DNA of 64,000 nt from Flavobacterium tructae. GTDB taxonomy: Bacteria > Bacteroidota > Bacteroidia > Flavobacteriales > Flavobacteriaceae. The position numbers were made by a program, and so were the translations under genes. Shown piece after piece: positions 35,787 through 44,854 of this stretch (position 1 is its first letter; each line of letters begins with the position of its first letter). Below the pieces are notes generated by a model. It was given only the letters and a program-made list of their open reading frames with translations, was not told the DNA's origin and did no database searches. The stretch lies in NCBI RefSeq assembly GCF_002217475.1, contig NZ_MUHH01000017.1, forward strand, positions 48,999 through 112,998, given 5' to 3'.

Positions 35787-36476
35787 TTACAAGTTTAAAA
35801 CAAAATTGTTGCGTAGTTTTTCCTCGTATTTTTCTTTATTGAAAGTGTAGAGATACGATCCTTTTCGGGAAGACTGCATGTCTTTTTCGTCCAGTTTGTT
35901 CAGGATTCCCATCGTGTTAATCTTAGTGATAAAGTTTCTTTTGTCCAGTTCTTTGCTCAAAATAGCTTCGTACAACTCCAATAATTGGCGCATGGTGAAT
36001 TTCTCAGGAAGTAATTCAAAACCAATTGGCTTAATCGAAGTTTTATAACGTAATATTCTGATCGCTTGCTGCACCATTTCGTTATGATCAAAAATTAAAC
36101 TCGGAGCATCGGCAACACTAAACCATTGCGCATGATAATTTTCAATAAGTTCGGCATTGTGATCTTCAATATTAATCAAAGCATAGTACGAAACTGAAAT
36201 GGTTCTTTCTAAGGGGTCACGATCAATTTCGCTGTAGGCATAAAGTTGTTCCATATACACATCGTTTAATCCCGTATACATTTTTAAAACTCTTATCGCA
36301 GCATTATCGAGTACTTCGTCTTGCTTTAATAAACCTCCCATCAAAGACCATTTTCCTTTTTCAGGCTCGAATCCTCTTTTGATTAAGAGAATTTTCAAAC
36401 CTTCGCGATCAAACCCAAAAATAATACAATCTACTGCTAATAAAACTTTATCTGCAGAGCTATAACTGTTAAGCAT
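35787..36476 (-). CDS. Nudix-fold transcriptional regulator (NrtR/AraR type)
   Basis: About 229 residues. The N-terminal 140 are a Nudix domain, but the Nudix box is degenerate: GGLLKQDEVLDNAAIRVLKMYTGL lacks the REUXEE catalytic acids, so it should bind but not hydrolyse. The C-terminal 80 form a winged-helix-like region (FTMRQLLELYEAILSKELDKRNFITKI, GSYLYTFNKEKYEE), as in NrtR and Bacteroidetes AraR. ATG at 36476 is the start; the longer reading uses TTG. It probably regulates a sugar pathway; its ligand is unknown. Confidence 0.85.
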   Translation of the reverse strand: MLNSYSSADKVLLAVDCIIFGFDREGLKILLIKRGFEPEKGKWSLMGGLLKQDEVLDNAAIRVLKMYTGLNDVYMEQLYAYSEIDRDPLERTISVSYYALINIEDHNAELIENYHAQWFSVADAPSLIFDHNEMVQQAIRILRYKTSIKPIGFELLPEKFTMRQLLELYEAILSKELDKRNFITKINTMGILNKLDEKDMQSSRKGSYLYTFNKEKYEEKLRNNFVLNL

Positions 36477-37139
36477 ATTCAAATTTTTAGTGGTAAATAT
36501 ATAATCCTGTTAATTTCGTTTCTCAATTTTTTAAACGTTGTGTATACACTTAATAAATGTAACCGTCTGTAAAAGTTACATTAACTGCTTTGATTGAGAC
36601 TTCTGCTACAAAAGTAATGGTTTTTTAATGCTAAAATCATTATTAAAGCGGTCATTTTTTAACCTTTTTCACAAGTTTTTTTAAATAAAATATCATTTTA
36701 CATAGCAAAGCGTCACTTTTACACAATAAAATAAGAAGATAATTCTTACTTGTCATAAATGCTTTCAGGACCATTTTTTGCTGCTAAATTGATTCCGAAG
36801 CGAAAGGAGTTGGCGTTGTCAATTGATCAATTTTTGATCTAGTGATGCTTTGGCGAAATGAATAAGCATTACTGAAAAAGAAAGACGATTCTGATAGGAC
36901 CTGATGAAAGGAAATACAATTTATAACAAAGAAAACATTGCGGTATTTCCTTACAGCTCTAAGGCAAATATTGGTTTAATCCCAGTAAAATAGAGGCTAT
37001 ATCGTGATTTTTTTTGCTTTTTTAAAAGGCAAATTACCAGAATATTACACAAGCAGATTTAAAAATACAGCACAAATTTTAAAAATTCTTAATTTTATTT
37101 AGTCTAAATAAGATAGTTTTGCGTCATATTTTTATTTCT
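36477..37139. other. 660-base gap upstream of the ECF sigma gene
   Basis: No supported gene. A 27-codon frame begins at the ATG at 36759 (MLSGPFFAAKLIPKRK...) but has no further support. The right end holds the palindrome and promoter described separately. Apart from A/T-rich text I see nothing else. Confidence 0.6.
37095..37121 (+). promoter_or_regulatory. Palindrome overlapping the promoter of the FecI-like operon
   Basis: TTATTTAG-T-CTAAATAA (37095-37111) is a perfect 8-1-8 inverted repeat of the form seen for iron-dependent repressors (Fur-like). Two bases later is TAGTTTTG (37114-37121), a full -7 match. A protein on the palindrome would cover the promoter. The ATG at 37140 is about 18 bases further. 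Confidence 0.6.
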
Positions 37140-37727
37140 ATGGAAAAGCAATATCTAAACATTAACGCCAAAAATTTCCCGGAGATTTATGATTTGTATT
37201 GGAATGAACTGTTTTGTTTTTGCAGACATCATGCAGGCGATGAAGAAGCAGCAAAGGAAATTGTACAGCAAATTTTCATCAGTATCTGGGAAAGGCGGGA
37301 ACAACTACAAATCGAAACCTCCGTCAGAGCATATTTATACGGTGCTGCAAAACTCAAAATAGTAGAATATCATCGAAAGCAGGTTACTAAAAAGAAGCAC
37401 GAAAGTACTCATTTTGCCGAAATGAATAAAGTTTCAAACAATACAGAAGAGCATATTTTGCATAAAGATTTGCTTCGGGAACTACAGTTAGCCATCAGCA
37501 CACTTCCGGAACGTTGCAGGCAGGTATATTTAATGAGCAGAGAAGACGGGATGGACAATCGCTCTATTGCCGCCTCTCTTGTTATTACAGAGAAAGCCGT
37601 TGAAGGAAATATCACTAGAGCGCTTAGGCATATTCGCGACCATTTAAAAGTTTTTCGCAGTTTGGTCATTTTTTTTACTCCCCTATGTAGGGTTAGCGAG
37701 GACTTGTGCAACTACATCATTATATAA
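37140..37727 (+). CDS. RNA polymerase ECF sigma factor (FecI-like)
   Basis: About 195 residues. Region 2 is seen in FPEIYDLYWNELFCFCRHHAGDEEAAKEIVQQIFISIWERRE and region 4 in LPERCRQVYLMSREDGMDNRSIAASLVITEKAVEGNITRALRHI, as in Bacteroidetes sigma-70 of the FecI group. The start is 37140 because the earlier ORF start would lie on the promoter. It is followed by a FecR-like gene and a TonB receptor, the usual signal-transduction trio. The C-terminus ends in a hydrophobic tail, which is a little unusual. Confidence 0.9.
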   Translation: MEKQYLNINAKNFPEIYDLYWNELFCFCRHHAGDEEAAKEIVQQIFISIWERREQLQIETSVRAYLYGAAKLKIVEYHRKQVTKKKHESTHFAEMNKVSNNTEEHILHKDLLRELQLAISTLPERCRQVYLMSREDGMDNRSIAASLVITEKAVEGNITRALRHIRDHLKVFRSLVIFFTPLCRVSEDLCNYIII

Positions 37728-37740
37728 CAAAACCAAGACT

Positions 37741-38400
37741 GTGTTTATTACATCCGATTTATTAGAAAAATATGCGCGAAAGGAATGCAATGCTGCCGAA
37801 AGGGTAACAGTGGAGCAATGGTTAAGTGTTATAGATTTAGAACGTGAAGTTATTACCTCTCCGCAACAAGCCGGGTTAAAAGAAGAGATCTGGAGCAATA
37901 TTGCTTCCAGAACGATTCTTGCAAAACCAAAATCTCAGAACAGATTTCTTTATGCTGCACTAACAACTGCGGCCTGTGTGTTATTTGGGATTGTCAGTTT
38001 ACATTACTACAATTCATCAACATTTGCTTCGCAGATTTTAGTGAACAATTTAAACGGTCAGGAGATTAAGAAAATAAATATTGGCAGTTTATCTTTTTTG
38101 GTTGAGCCGGGCAGCCAGTGCAACATTTCAATGGATTTTTTGGGTGAGGCAAGCGATGTTAAGTTTTGCGGGGCCGTTTCGGTTATTAGCGATTCGGCAA
38201 AAGTACAGGAATTTAATATTGGCACCGGAACTTCAGGTTGTACAACGGTGTATCAGGACAAGGTAAAACTGCAAAAAGGACAAACGTATCTCGCCATGAC
38301 AGATGCTGACTATGAGGTGATAACGGCAACCAGAGATGAAATTGCCGAAGGTTTGCCAAGAGTATTTAGCTCCAGACTGTCGGAACGTTTTAAGTTATAA
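37741..38400 (+). CDS. FecR-like anti-sigma factor
   Basis: About 219 residues. Begins with a DUF4880/FecR-type segment (FITSDLLEKYARKECNAAERVTVEQWL), has a membrane helix at about 77-98 (FLYAALTTAACVLFGIVSLHYY), and ends in a periplasmic domain with LNNLNGQEIKKINIGSLSFLVEPGS. No ATG is available, so it uses the GTG at 37741, 13 bases after the sigma stop. It should hold the ECF factor until the TonB receptor signals. The periplasmic part is shorter than in classic FecR. Confidence 0.82.
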   Translation: MFITSDLLEKYARKECNAAERVTVEQWLSVIDLEREVITSPQQAGLKEEIWSNIASRTILAKPKSQNRFLYAALTTAACVLFGIVSLHYYNSSTFASQILVNNLNGQEIKKINIGSLSFLVEPGSQCNISMDFLGEASDVKFCGAVSVISDSAKVQEFNIGTGTSGCTTVYQDKVKLQKGQTYLAMTDADYEVITATRDEIAEGLPRVFSSRLSERFKL

Positions 38401-38485
38401 GAAAATACAAATAAGAAGAATAGAGAAGAAAAACCGATATAACTGAAATAGAGATGTTATTGGTTTTGGGAACAAATTATCAGTG

Positions 38486-40882
38486 ATGCAATTTAAAAGA
38501 TTTTTTTTAACGGTTATTTTAACGATCATATGTACTGCAGTTTATGCTCAGAATAATGGGAATGCCAGTTTTACAGGTTATATACTTGACGATGACAATC
38601 AGCCTGTTGCCGGTGCCGAAATTCAATTGCAAAATACTGCTGTAGTAGTGAAAAGTAATAGCTCAGGGAAATTTGTTTTTCAAAATATTGCATCAGGAAA
38701 ATATCAGTTAGTGGTATCGATGACGGGTTATCAAATCCGGGAAATGGCTGTTGTTGTTGGACAGAATCAAAAAGAAGAAATTGTTATAGCGTTAAAATCG
38801 AATTCGGTTGTGTTAAATTCTGTTGATTTGTTTGGCAAAACGATTGAAACCAAAATCAAAGAACAGCCGTTTGCCGTTTCTGTTATCAGTACAAAAAAAT
38901 TAGCCGAACGTGATGTCGATTTAAATCGTTTAATGGATGGAGTATCCGGTATTCGCGTACAGGAATCTGGTGGAATGGGCTCTGAAACCAATTATTCGAT
39001 TAATGGATTATCCGGTAAAGCCGTAAAGTTTTTTGTAGATGGAATTCCGATGGAAAACTTCGGATCATCCTTCAGCATCAATAATTTTTCCATCAATACA
39101 CTCGAAAGAATCGAAATCTATAAAGGAGTTACTCCGGTGTCCTTTGGTGCCGATGCACTTGGAGGTTCTGTAAACCTGGTAACACGCAGCCGACTTAAAA
39201 ATTATATCGATGTGTCGCAAACCATAGGTTCATTTAATACCTATCGTACAGCGGTTTCCGGAAAATGGAGAAATGAATCCGGTTTTACGTTGCAAACCAA
39301 TTCTTTTTTTAATTATTCCGATAATAATTATCCCGTTTGGGGGCCAACGGTAGAAGTTGCGGGAGAAAATGGAAGACCTATTCCCGGTTATCCAAGATTC
39401 AGAAGATTTAACGACGATTATAAATCGTACACCATTAGAACTGATATTGGATTTACCAATGTCAAATGGGCAGATGCCTTGCTGTTAGGTTTTACTTTAG
39501 CAGATCAGGACAGAGGAATACAGACCGGAAGAACAATGGCTTATGTGTATGGAGACGTACGCTATAATGAGAAGTTTGTTATGCCTTCTCTGCGCTATTC
39601 TAAGAAAGGGTTTTTGTTTTCAAATTTAGATGTAGATCTGTATGCTTCTATAAACAAGTTAAGAGGTACAACTACAGATACCAGTTCCTATAAATACAAC
39701 TGGACAGGAAAACCTATCGGAACAGTAGATGGAGAATTGGGCGGAATTAGATCAGGAAAGTCCATTTATTCGTTTCAGGATCGTACACAGTTGGCGAGAA
39801 TTAATTTTGTATATCACCTAAAAGAAAATCAGGAGGTTAACTTAAATTATGTGTTTACCGGTACCAGAAGAAAAGGCAGTGACGCTATTGCGGAAGCTGA
39901 TTGGACAATTCCGCTTAGACAACCTCAGGATCTGAACAAACATATCGCAGGTTTATCGTATGAGATTTCTTCATTTGAGGACCGTTGGAAGAATATTTTC
40001 TTTACAAAGTATTTTGCTTATGAAGCCAATGCTGTTGTATTTGATTACAATGGCGGGAGTTCTAAGGAAACTTTTTATCAGAATACAAAAGACAATGCAT
40101 GGGCTTTTGGATACAGCTCTAAATGGTTATTACCAAAAGACTATACCATAAAATTTTCTGCCGAAAATACTGCCCGGTTACCTGAAGCCATAGAGCTTCT
40201 GGGCAATGGTAATACGATTGTAAATGCACCGGATTTACAGCCTGAAAGAAGTTTCAATGTGAATGCATCCCTTCAGAAAACAATCCGTAATACGGTTCAG
40301 AATGTAAATTTCGGTCTTAATGTTTTTTTCAGAGACACCAAAAATCTGATTTGGTTAACAGAGGGGGACTTGATGGGAACCGCCCGCTACGAAAATTTAG
40401 GAAAAATACGTACGCTTGGGGTTGAGGTTGAAGCCAATTATGCCCGAAAGCAATGGCTTGAAACATCATTCAATTTTACGTATCAGGATATCAGAAACAT
40501 GCAACGTTTTGAAGGAAACGGTGCACCAAATCATGTTTATAGAGACCGATTACGAAATACGCCTTACGTAATGGCAAATGCAGAGGCGAGATTATTTCTG
40601 GATGAGATGTTTCAAATGAAACCTAAAATTTCATTTTTTGTTAGCACACATTATGTTCATCAGTATTACTTAGGCTGGCCAAGTCTGGGAGAAGCACGCG
40701 AGAAAATGTACATTCCAACCCAGTTCGTTCAGGATACCGGTTTTGGTTACACTTTTGGAAACGGACGTTACAGTGCCAATTTCGCCTGCCGCAATATTTT
40801 AGACAAGCAAGTTTATGACAATTACTTACTGCAAAAGCCGGGAAGGTTTTTCAGTTTGAAACTAAGATATTTTTTACAATAA
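38486..40882 (+). CDS. TonB-dependent outer-membrane receptor
   Basis: About 798 residues. Signal peptide (FFLTVILTIICTAVYAQ), then a carboxypeptidase-regulatory-like domain at about 28-105 (ASFTGYILDDDNQPVAGAEIQLQ), the plug (PFAVSVISTKKLAERDVDLNRLMDGVSGIRVQESGG; IEIYKGVTPVSFGADALGGSVNLVTR), then the 22-strand barrel to the C-terminal LKLRYFLQ. The ATG at 38486 is preferred over the adjoining GTG. It likely takes up a ferric siderophore, given the sigma/anti-sigma genes and DUF4374 lipoprotein beside it; ligand not known. Confidence 0.92.
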   Translation: MQFKRFFLTVILTIICTAVYAQNNGNASFTGYILDDDNQPVAGAEIQLQNTAVVVKSNSSGKFVFQNIASGKYQLVVSMTGYQIREMAVVVGQNQKEEIVIALKSNSVVLNSVDLFGKTIETKIKEQPFAVSVISTKKLAERDVDLNRLMDGVSGIRVQESGGMGSETNYSINGLSGKAVKFFVDGIPMENFGSSFSINNFSINTLERIEIYKGVTPVSFGADALGGSVNLVTRSRLKNYIDVSQTIGSFNTYRTAVSGKWRNESGFTLQTNSFFNYSDNNYPVWGPTVEVAGENGRPIPGYPRFRRFNDDYKSYTIRTDIGFTNVKWADALLLGFTLADQDRGIQTGRTMAYVYGDVRYNEKFVMPSLRYSKKGFLFSNLDVDLYASINKLRGTTTDTSSYKYNWTGKPIGTVDGELGGIRSGKSIYSFQDRTQLARINFVYHLKENQEVNLNYVFTGTRRKGSDAIAEADWTIPLRQPQDLNKHIAGLSYEISSFEDRWKNIFFTKYFAYEANAVVFDYNGGSSKETFYQNTKDNAWAFGYSSKWLLPKDYTIKFSAENTARLPEAIELLGNGNTIVNAPDLQPERSFNVNASLQKTIRNTVQNVNFGLNVFFRDTKNLIWLTEGDLMGTARYENLGKIRTLGVEVEANYARKQWLETSFNFTYQDIRNMQRFEGNGAPNHVYRDRLRNTPYVMANAEARLFLDEMFQMKPKISFFVSTHYVHQYYLGWPSLGEAREKMYIPTQFVQDTGFGYTFGNGRYSANFACRNILDKQVYDNYLLQKPGRFFSLKLRYFLQ

Positions 40883-40901
40883 CCAATTAAATTTAAAATC
40901 A

Positions 40902-42134
40902 ATGAAAATGAAATCGTTCTTAAAGAAAACAACATTTATGGTTTCTGCTGTTACTGTGTTTGCTGCAGTTGTAAGTTCTTGCAGTTCAAAGTCAGATGAA
41001 GTAGAAGTCGAAACGGCACAGCATTTTACAATTGCCAGCTGGACTCAGGATTTGCAATATATCGCATCGGTACCTTCATTATCAGAAGGATCTTTAACTT
41101 TTAAAGGCAAAGGTATTGAGGCTAACGGATCTCGTTATATCTGGCACAAACAGTATGTTTATTTGATGAACCTTCCGCAGAAAAAATTCATCCAATACGA
41201 AATGGGTAAAGACGGAAGCTTAAAAGAAAAAGGGGCTATACTTACAGACGGAGTGGTTCCGAATTACTTTCAATCGCTGAATATTGTAGACGATAATACC
41301 ATGTTGGTTCTTGGAGGACTGGATATCAATAATGGTACTGTGGGCTGGGCCAGAATCAAACTAAGTGATTTCACAATCGAAGCAAAAGGAACATTGGCCG
41401 TACCATACGACGCTGCTAAAAAAGGAGTTCAGTTTTCTGTTGGAAGAGCATTTGTAGACAACGGAAAGCTTATTCTGGGAGGTTATTTTTACGACAACGA
41501 ATCAAAATCATATACTGTTGATGGCGTAAGAGCTTTAGTTTATGATTATCCTGCAATGAATAACTTAAAAGTAATCAAAAGTACTGCAACTGAAGGTGGA
41601 GTGGGTTATGACTACTTAAATTCATTAGACAAAGACGAAGAAGGAAACCATTACTTTGTAGCGAGTGCCGGTAAATTCTGGACAGGTGTAGGCGGAAAAT
41701 CAGGAGTGGTACGTATTAAAAAAGGCGCAGCAGATTTTGATAAAGATTATTTTATTGATGTGACAACACCATTAGGAAAACAAGCCTGTTTGATGGGAAT
41801 CAATTATGTGGGTAACGGAATTGCAATTGGTACCGTTCAATACGAAGAGTTAATGACTTCAGTAAGAGACCGTTTAAAAAACGTAGGGCAGTTGGTTAGA
41901 ATTGATTTGAAAAACAAAACAGTTTCGTTGATTAATACACCTTTAAGCCCGGTTTCAATGGTGCGTTCACCATTGGTATACAAAGGAAAGTATTACACCG
42001 CAATTAGTCCTGTTGATGCTGTAGCCTCAATTTACGAAGTTGATCCTGCTACAGGAGCTTTCAAAAAAGGAACTACTTTAGATGGCGGAGGTTCTGTTAC
42101 AGTTAATTTAATAGCTCCACATCCAACAAAATAA
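40902..42134 (+). CDS. DUF4374 domain lipoprotein
   Basis: 410 residues with a lipobox (VVSSCSSK, Cys near residue 27). The body is a beta-propeller-like repeat (IWHKQYVYLMNLPQKKFIQYEMGKDGSLKEKG and similar). DUF4374 proteins are commonly encoded next to TonB receptors of Bacteroidetes siderophore systems, and are thought to bind the ligand or the receptor at the surface. It is 19 bases after the receptor and has a strong terminator behind it, so the operon ends here. Confidence 0.87.
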   Translation: MKMKSFLKKTTFMVSAVTVFAAVVSSCSSKSDEVEVETAQHFTIASWTQDLQYIASVPSLSEGSLTFKGKGIEANGSRYIWHKQYVYLMNLPQKKFIQYEMGKDGSLKEKGAILTDGVVPNYFQSLNIVDDNTMLVLGGLDINNGTVGWARIKLSDFTIEAKGTLAVPYDAAKKGVQFSVGRAFVDNGKLILGGYFYDNESKSYTVDGVRALVYDYPAMNNLKVIKSTATEGGVGYDYLNSLDKDEEGNHYFVASAGKFWTGVGGKSGVVRIKKGAADFDKDYFIDVTTPLGKQACLMGINYVGNGIAIGTVQYEELMTSVRDRLKNVGQLVRIDLKNKTVSLINTPLSPVSMVRSPLVYKGKYYTAISPVDAVASIYEVDPATGAFKKGTTLDGGGSVTVNLIAPHPTK

Positions 42135-42165
42135 TAGTAAACTCAAGTTTCTAATTGAGTAAGTA

Positions 42166-42189
42166 TGGCCGGAAGAAATTCCGGCCATT
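42166..42189 (+). terminator. Intrinsic terminator of the iron-uptake operon
   Basis: ATGGCCGGAA, GAAA loop, TTCCGGCCAT, followed by TTTTTTG. Perfect 10-base stem with a stable tetraloop. Confidence 0.93.
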
Positions 42190-42289
42190 TTTTGTTTGGG
42201 ATGAGTTTGTAAAAAACGTCACATTCAGATAAGACTAATTCGCAAACCATATAAAATCTTAACTTCGCAAGAACAAAAATGCAATCGTG

Positions 42290-42751
42290 ATGAAACATTT
42301 ATTCAAGGCAGCCGTAAAATGGACTTTTAAAGAAAAAGGAGAAGACGCAACAAAAAGATTTTACAGCAAAAGCCATCAGATTACCATAGAAGGGAAACCA
42401 GTTTTAAAGGTTTCGGCTGCCAAAGCTTTTAAAGGAGATCCTGAATTGTATAATCCCGAAGATTTATTGCTGAGCAGTCTCGTTTCCTGTCACATGATGT
42501 CCTATCTGTATGTATGTTCTCAAAACGGAATAGAAGTTCTGGAATATTCAGATCATGCAGAAGCAACCCTTGAAGTTTCTCCTGATGGAAGCGGGCGCTT
42601 TGTTGCCGTTCATCTCAATCCAAAAGTAAAAATTGCAAACGCCGATCAGATTGAACAGGCCAATGCACTTCATACCAAGGCCAACCAATTGTGTTTTATT
42701 GCCAATTCCTGCAATTTTCCTGTTTCACATCATGGGAGCTGTGAGGTTTAG
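42290..42751 (+). CDS. OsmC/Ohr family protein
   Basis: About 153 residues with the OsmC fold: NPEDLLLSSLVSCHMMSYLYVCSQNGIEV holds the first redox Cys (SCHM) and the C-terminal FIANSCNFPVSHHG the second (SCNF). These thiol peroxidases detoxify organic hydroperoxides. ATG at 42290 is used in place of the adjoining GTG. No neighbour suggests an operon; a single gene after the iron locus. Confidence 0.9.
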   Translation: MKHLFKAAVKWTFKEKGEDATKRFYSKSHQITIEGKPVLKVSAAKAFKGDPELYNPEDLLLSSLVSCHMMSYLYVCSQNGIEVLEYSDHAEATLEVSPDGSGRFVAVHLNPKVKIANADQIEQANALHTKANQLCFIANSCNFPVSHHGSCEV

Positions 42752-42829
42752 AACCTTTATTTCTGTTAGTGAACTTCTGTGATTTTAAAGCAACAGCAAA
42801 TAAGTAGAAGTCTCAACTTTACAGTTATA

Positions 42830-43513
42830 TTATTTTCGGGCCACTTTACTAGCCGAATTTTTAATTTCGAACAGTTTCATTATTTCATTGGCTTTTTCGA
42901 TCTGATTAATTTCTTTTAAGGATTGTGCATAGCGGTAATAATACATGGCCTCCAGATCAGCATTCATTTCAATAAGCTGGCCATAATATTTAGCAGCCGT
43001 AACCAAATCACCTTCAAAATAAGCTCTGTCAGCCACTTTTGCAAGCATTTCCGGTGTTTTGTAACCTTTGTCGATTACTTTTTCGTAGGTCGTTACCACA
43101 TCTACATTGATGTATTTCTGAGGTTTAGTGGGAGCAATTACCGCGACTTTAACGGGGTTAATGACATTAGTAACCGTTTTAGAAACAGTTTTAGGCTGCA
43201 AGTTTTCTTCCGCTATTTTTACTTTTGCTTTTCCATAAATGGGAGTTACTGTTCGGGTGTTGTTCGGACCCAGATTGTAGGTATCGATCATACTTATTTT
43301 TGGGACTTCGTATTGGGTAATTCTTTTTCCAAAAGCCATATTAACGGTTTCTTCGACATAATAGCCCACAATAACAAGTCCGTCTTTAGGGGTGCCGTCC
43401 AATAGTAAAGTTGCGTTTTCGATTGCTGCCGGAGTGGGAGCTGAATGCTGACCAAATGAGTTAAACGAAAAAACAGGCACCATAATGAGTAAAAGTGTTG
43501 CATACGTTTTCAT
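42830..43513 (-). CDS. Secreted protein with TPR-like C-terminal part
   Basis: 227 residues with a signal peptide (LLLIMVPVFSFNSFGQ). The N-terminal half has ATLLLDGTPKDGLVIVGYYVEETVNMAFGKRITQYEVPK, unknown; the C-terminal part (about 160-222, VADRAYFEGDLVTAAKYYGQLIEMNADLEAMYYYRYAQSLKEINQIEKANEIMKLF) reads as TPR helices like those in Bacteroidetes OmpA/PorE-type proteins. No partner gene is adjacent. Function unknown. Confidence 0.72.
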   Translation of the reverse strand: MKTYATLLLIMVPVFSFNSFGQHSAPTPAAIENATLLLDGTPKDGLVIVGYYVEETVNMAFGKRITQYEVPKISMIDTYNLGPNNTRTVTPIYGKAKVKIAEENLQPKTVSKTVTNVINPVKVAVIAPTKPQKYINVDVVTTYEKVIDKGYKTPEMLAKVADRAYFEGDLVTAAKYYGQLIEMNADLEAMYYYRYAQSLKEINQIEKANEIMKLFEIKNSASKVARK

Positions 43514-43932
43514 GATGTTTAAATTAGTTTGTTGAAAATATCAGAACTTTACTTAAAGGTACTTATAGTTCTTTGGTATATTTTATTTAATCTACCAACG
43601 ACCTTTTAAAAACGTTAAAACGCTCTTTCGGACTGCTTAATCCTTCTAAATATTCCTGATTTTAAGGCAGGTTTTTTCTGTTTCCTGATCAGTAAAAGGT
43701 TTCCGCACTCCTTGCGTAAACCTTTGCGCTCTTTGCGGTTAAAAAATAGCCCACGGATTGTACGGATTCGTTTCACGAAAACACGGATCAGCACGGATTT
43801 TTTTATATTATTTGTCTGAGGATAATTTTTATTCTTAATGTTATAAGTTCTTTTTAGATGTCCTTTAGAAATCCGTTTTTATCAGCGTTTTCGCAAAGCG
43901 AATTTGCGTAATCCGCGTTCCTTTTTTTAGTG
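43514..43932. repeat. Gap with ATCCGCG/CACGGATT dispersed repeats
   Basis: From about 43708 on: CCTTGCGTAAACCTTTGCGC, then CACGGATTGTACGGATTCG, GAAAACACGGATCAGCACGG and, at the right end, GCGTTTTCGCAAAGCGAATT followed by GTAATCCGCGTTCC. The same words in the same order are at 44985-45195 and, in part, at 47663-47962. No gene. Confidence 0.8.
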
Positions 43933-44214
43933 CTAATTTGTATTCAACATTTCGATACTGGCTTTTTCGATTTCCTGATCGGTAAAAGGATCTAAGGCTT
44001 TTGCCAGCATTTTACTGGTTTTGATACAGCTGATCATTTTGGTTCGCAGATCAAGATCGTCTCCAATTTCGGTTTTAAGAATCTCTTCAAAAATCTCCGT
44101 TAGATAAGCGGGCTGGTCTCTAAATTCTCCTTCCATCCAGAGTGCTGAGAGAAATTGAGCTACAGCAGTTATTACGTTATTTTGATCTTCAGGGCTTTGA
44201 TTTTCTTTTGACAT
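43933..44214 (-). CDS. Hypothetical 93-residue protein
   Basis: An acidic, helical protein without signal peptide: NNVITAVAQFLSALWMEGEFRDQPAYLTEIFEEILKTEIGDDLDLRTKMISCIKTSKMLAKALDPF. I do not recognise the family. It stands alone between repeats and a divergent XRE regulator gene, so it may be a small regulator or the target of that regulator. Confidence 0.6.
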   Translation of the reverse strand: MSKENQSPEDQNNVITAVAQFLSALWMEGEFRDQPAYLTEIFEEILKTEIGDDLDLRTKMISCIKTSKMLAKALDPFTDQEIEKASIEMLNTN

Positions 44215-44370
44215 GGCGTTTAGTTTATGATTATTAATTATACGAAAAAACGTACTTTTGTTTGAGCCGCAATTAAGCGATAGATAGCGTGGTATCGAAA
44301 AAAGTAAGATTGTAAACCACTAAGCAAAGCTTGTGTTTCACAATCGTCATAAATTCTCAACAATTTTAAA

Positions 44371-44378
44371 TATCTTTG
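44371..44378 (+). promoter_or_regulatory. Promoter -7 element of the XRE regulator gene
   Basis: TATCTTTG, a full match to TAnnTTTG, ends 4 bases before the ATG at 44383. If right, the mRNA is leaderless or nearly so. Confidence 0.6.
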
Positions 44379-44382
44379 AATT

Positions 44383-44772
44383 ATGAGCACAGCAATAAAA
44401 CCAAAACATATCGGCAGAAACATTAGCCGAATCAGAGAGCTTAGAGGAATGAAACAGGAAGCCCTAGCAATTGCTATTGGTGTAAGCCAGCAATCGGTTT
44501 CTAATATCGAAGGAAGCGAAACGGTTGATGAGGAGAAATTGGCGAAAATTGCTGAGGTACTTGGTGTTTCTGCGGAAGCTATCAAAAACTTTTCAGATGA
44601 GGCAGTTTTAAATATTATTGGAAATACTTATCACGACAGCAATGTTGTTAATGGAAGTGCATATAGCTGTAATTTCAACCCTCTCGATAAAGTGGTGGAG
44701 CTTTACGAACGCTTGGTTCTGGCTGAAAAAGAGAAAGTAGAATATTTAGAAAAATTATTGAAAGAGAAGTAA
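44383..44772 (+). CDS. XRE-family transcriptional regulator
   Basis: 129 residues. The N-terminal 70 form an HTH of the Cro/CI type (RNISRIRELRGMKQEALAIAIGVSQQSVSNIEGSETVDEEKLAKIAEVLGVS). The C-terminal part ends in a coiled-coil-like helix (VELYERLVLAEKEKVEYLEKLLKEK) suited to dimerisation. Has its own terminator. Divergent from the 93-residue protein, which it may control. Confidence 0.9.
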   Translation: MSTAIKPKHIGRNISRIRELRGMKQEALAIAIGVSQQSVSNIEGSETVDEEKLAKIAEVLGVSAEAIKNFSDEAVLNIIGNTYHDSNVVNGSAYSCNFNPLDKVVELYERLVLAEKEKVEYLEKLLKEK

Positions 44773-44798
44773 TTCTTTTTAAAACATATCATTTATAT

Positions 44799-44830
44799 AA
44801 AAGAGAGATCTCAAACGAGATCTCTCTTTT
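44799..44830 (+). terminator. Intrinsic terminator of the XRE regulator gene
   Basis: AAAAGAGAGATCTC, AAAC loop, GAGATCTCTCTTTT and a T-run. Perfect 14-base stem. Confidence 0.93.
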
Positions 44831-44854
44831 TTTGTTTTAATGTGTCTGTTTGTA

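Noticed and set aside
36759-36842. 27-codon frame upstream of the FecI-like gene
   Set aside because: Too short, no promoter or partner, and no family resemblance; could be chance.
44238-44585. 115-residue minus-strand frame over the XRE regulator gene
   Set aside because: It is antisense to a clear HTH protein with its own promoter and terminator, and its translation has no motif.
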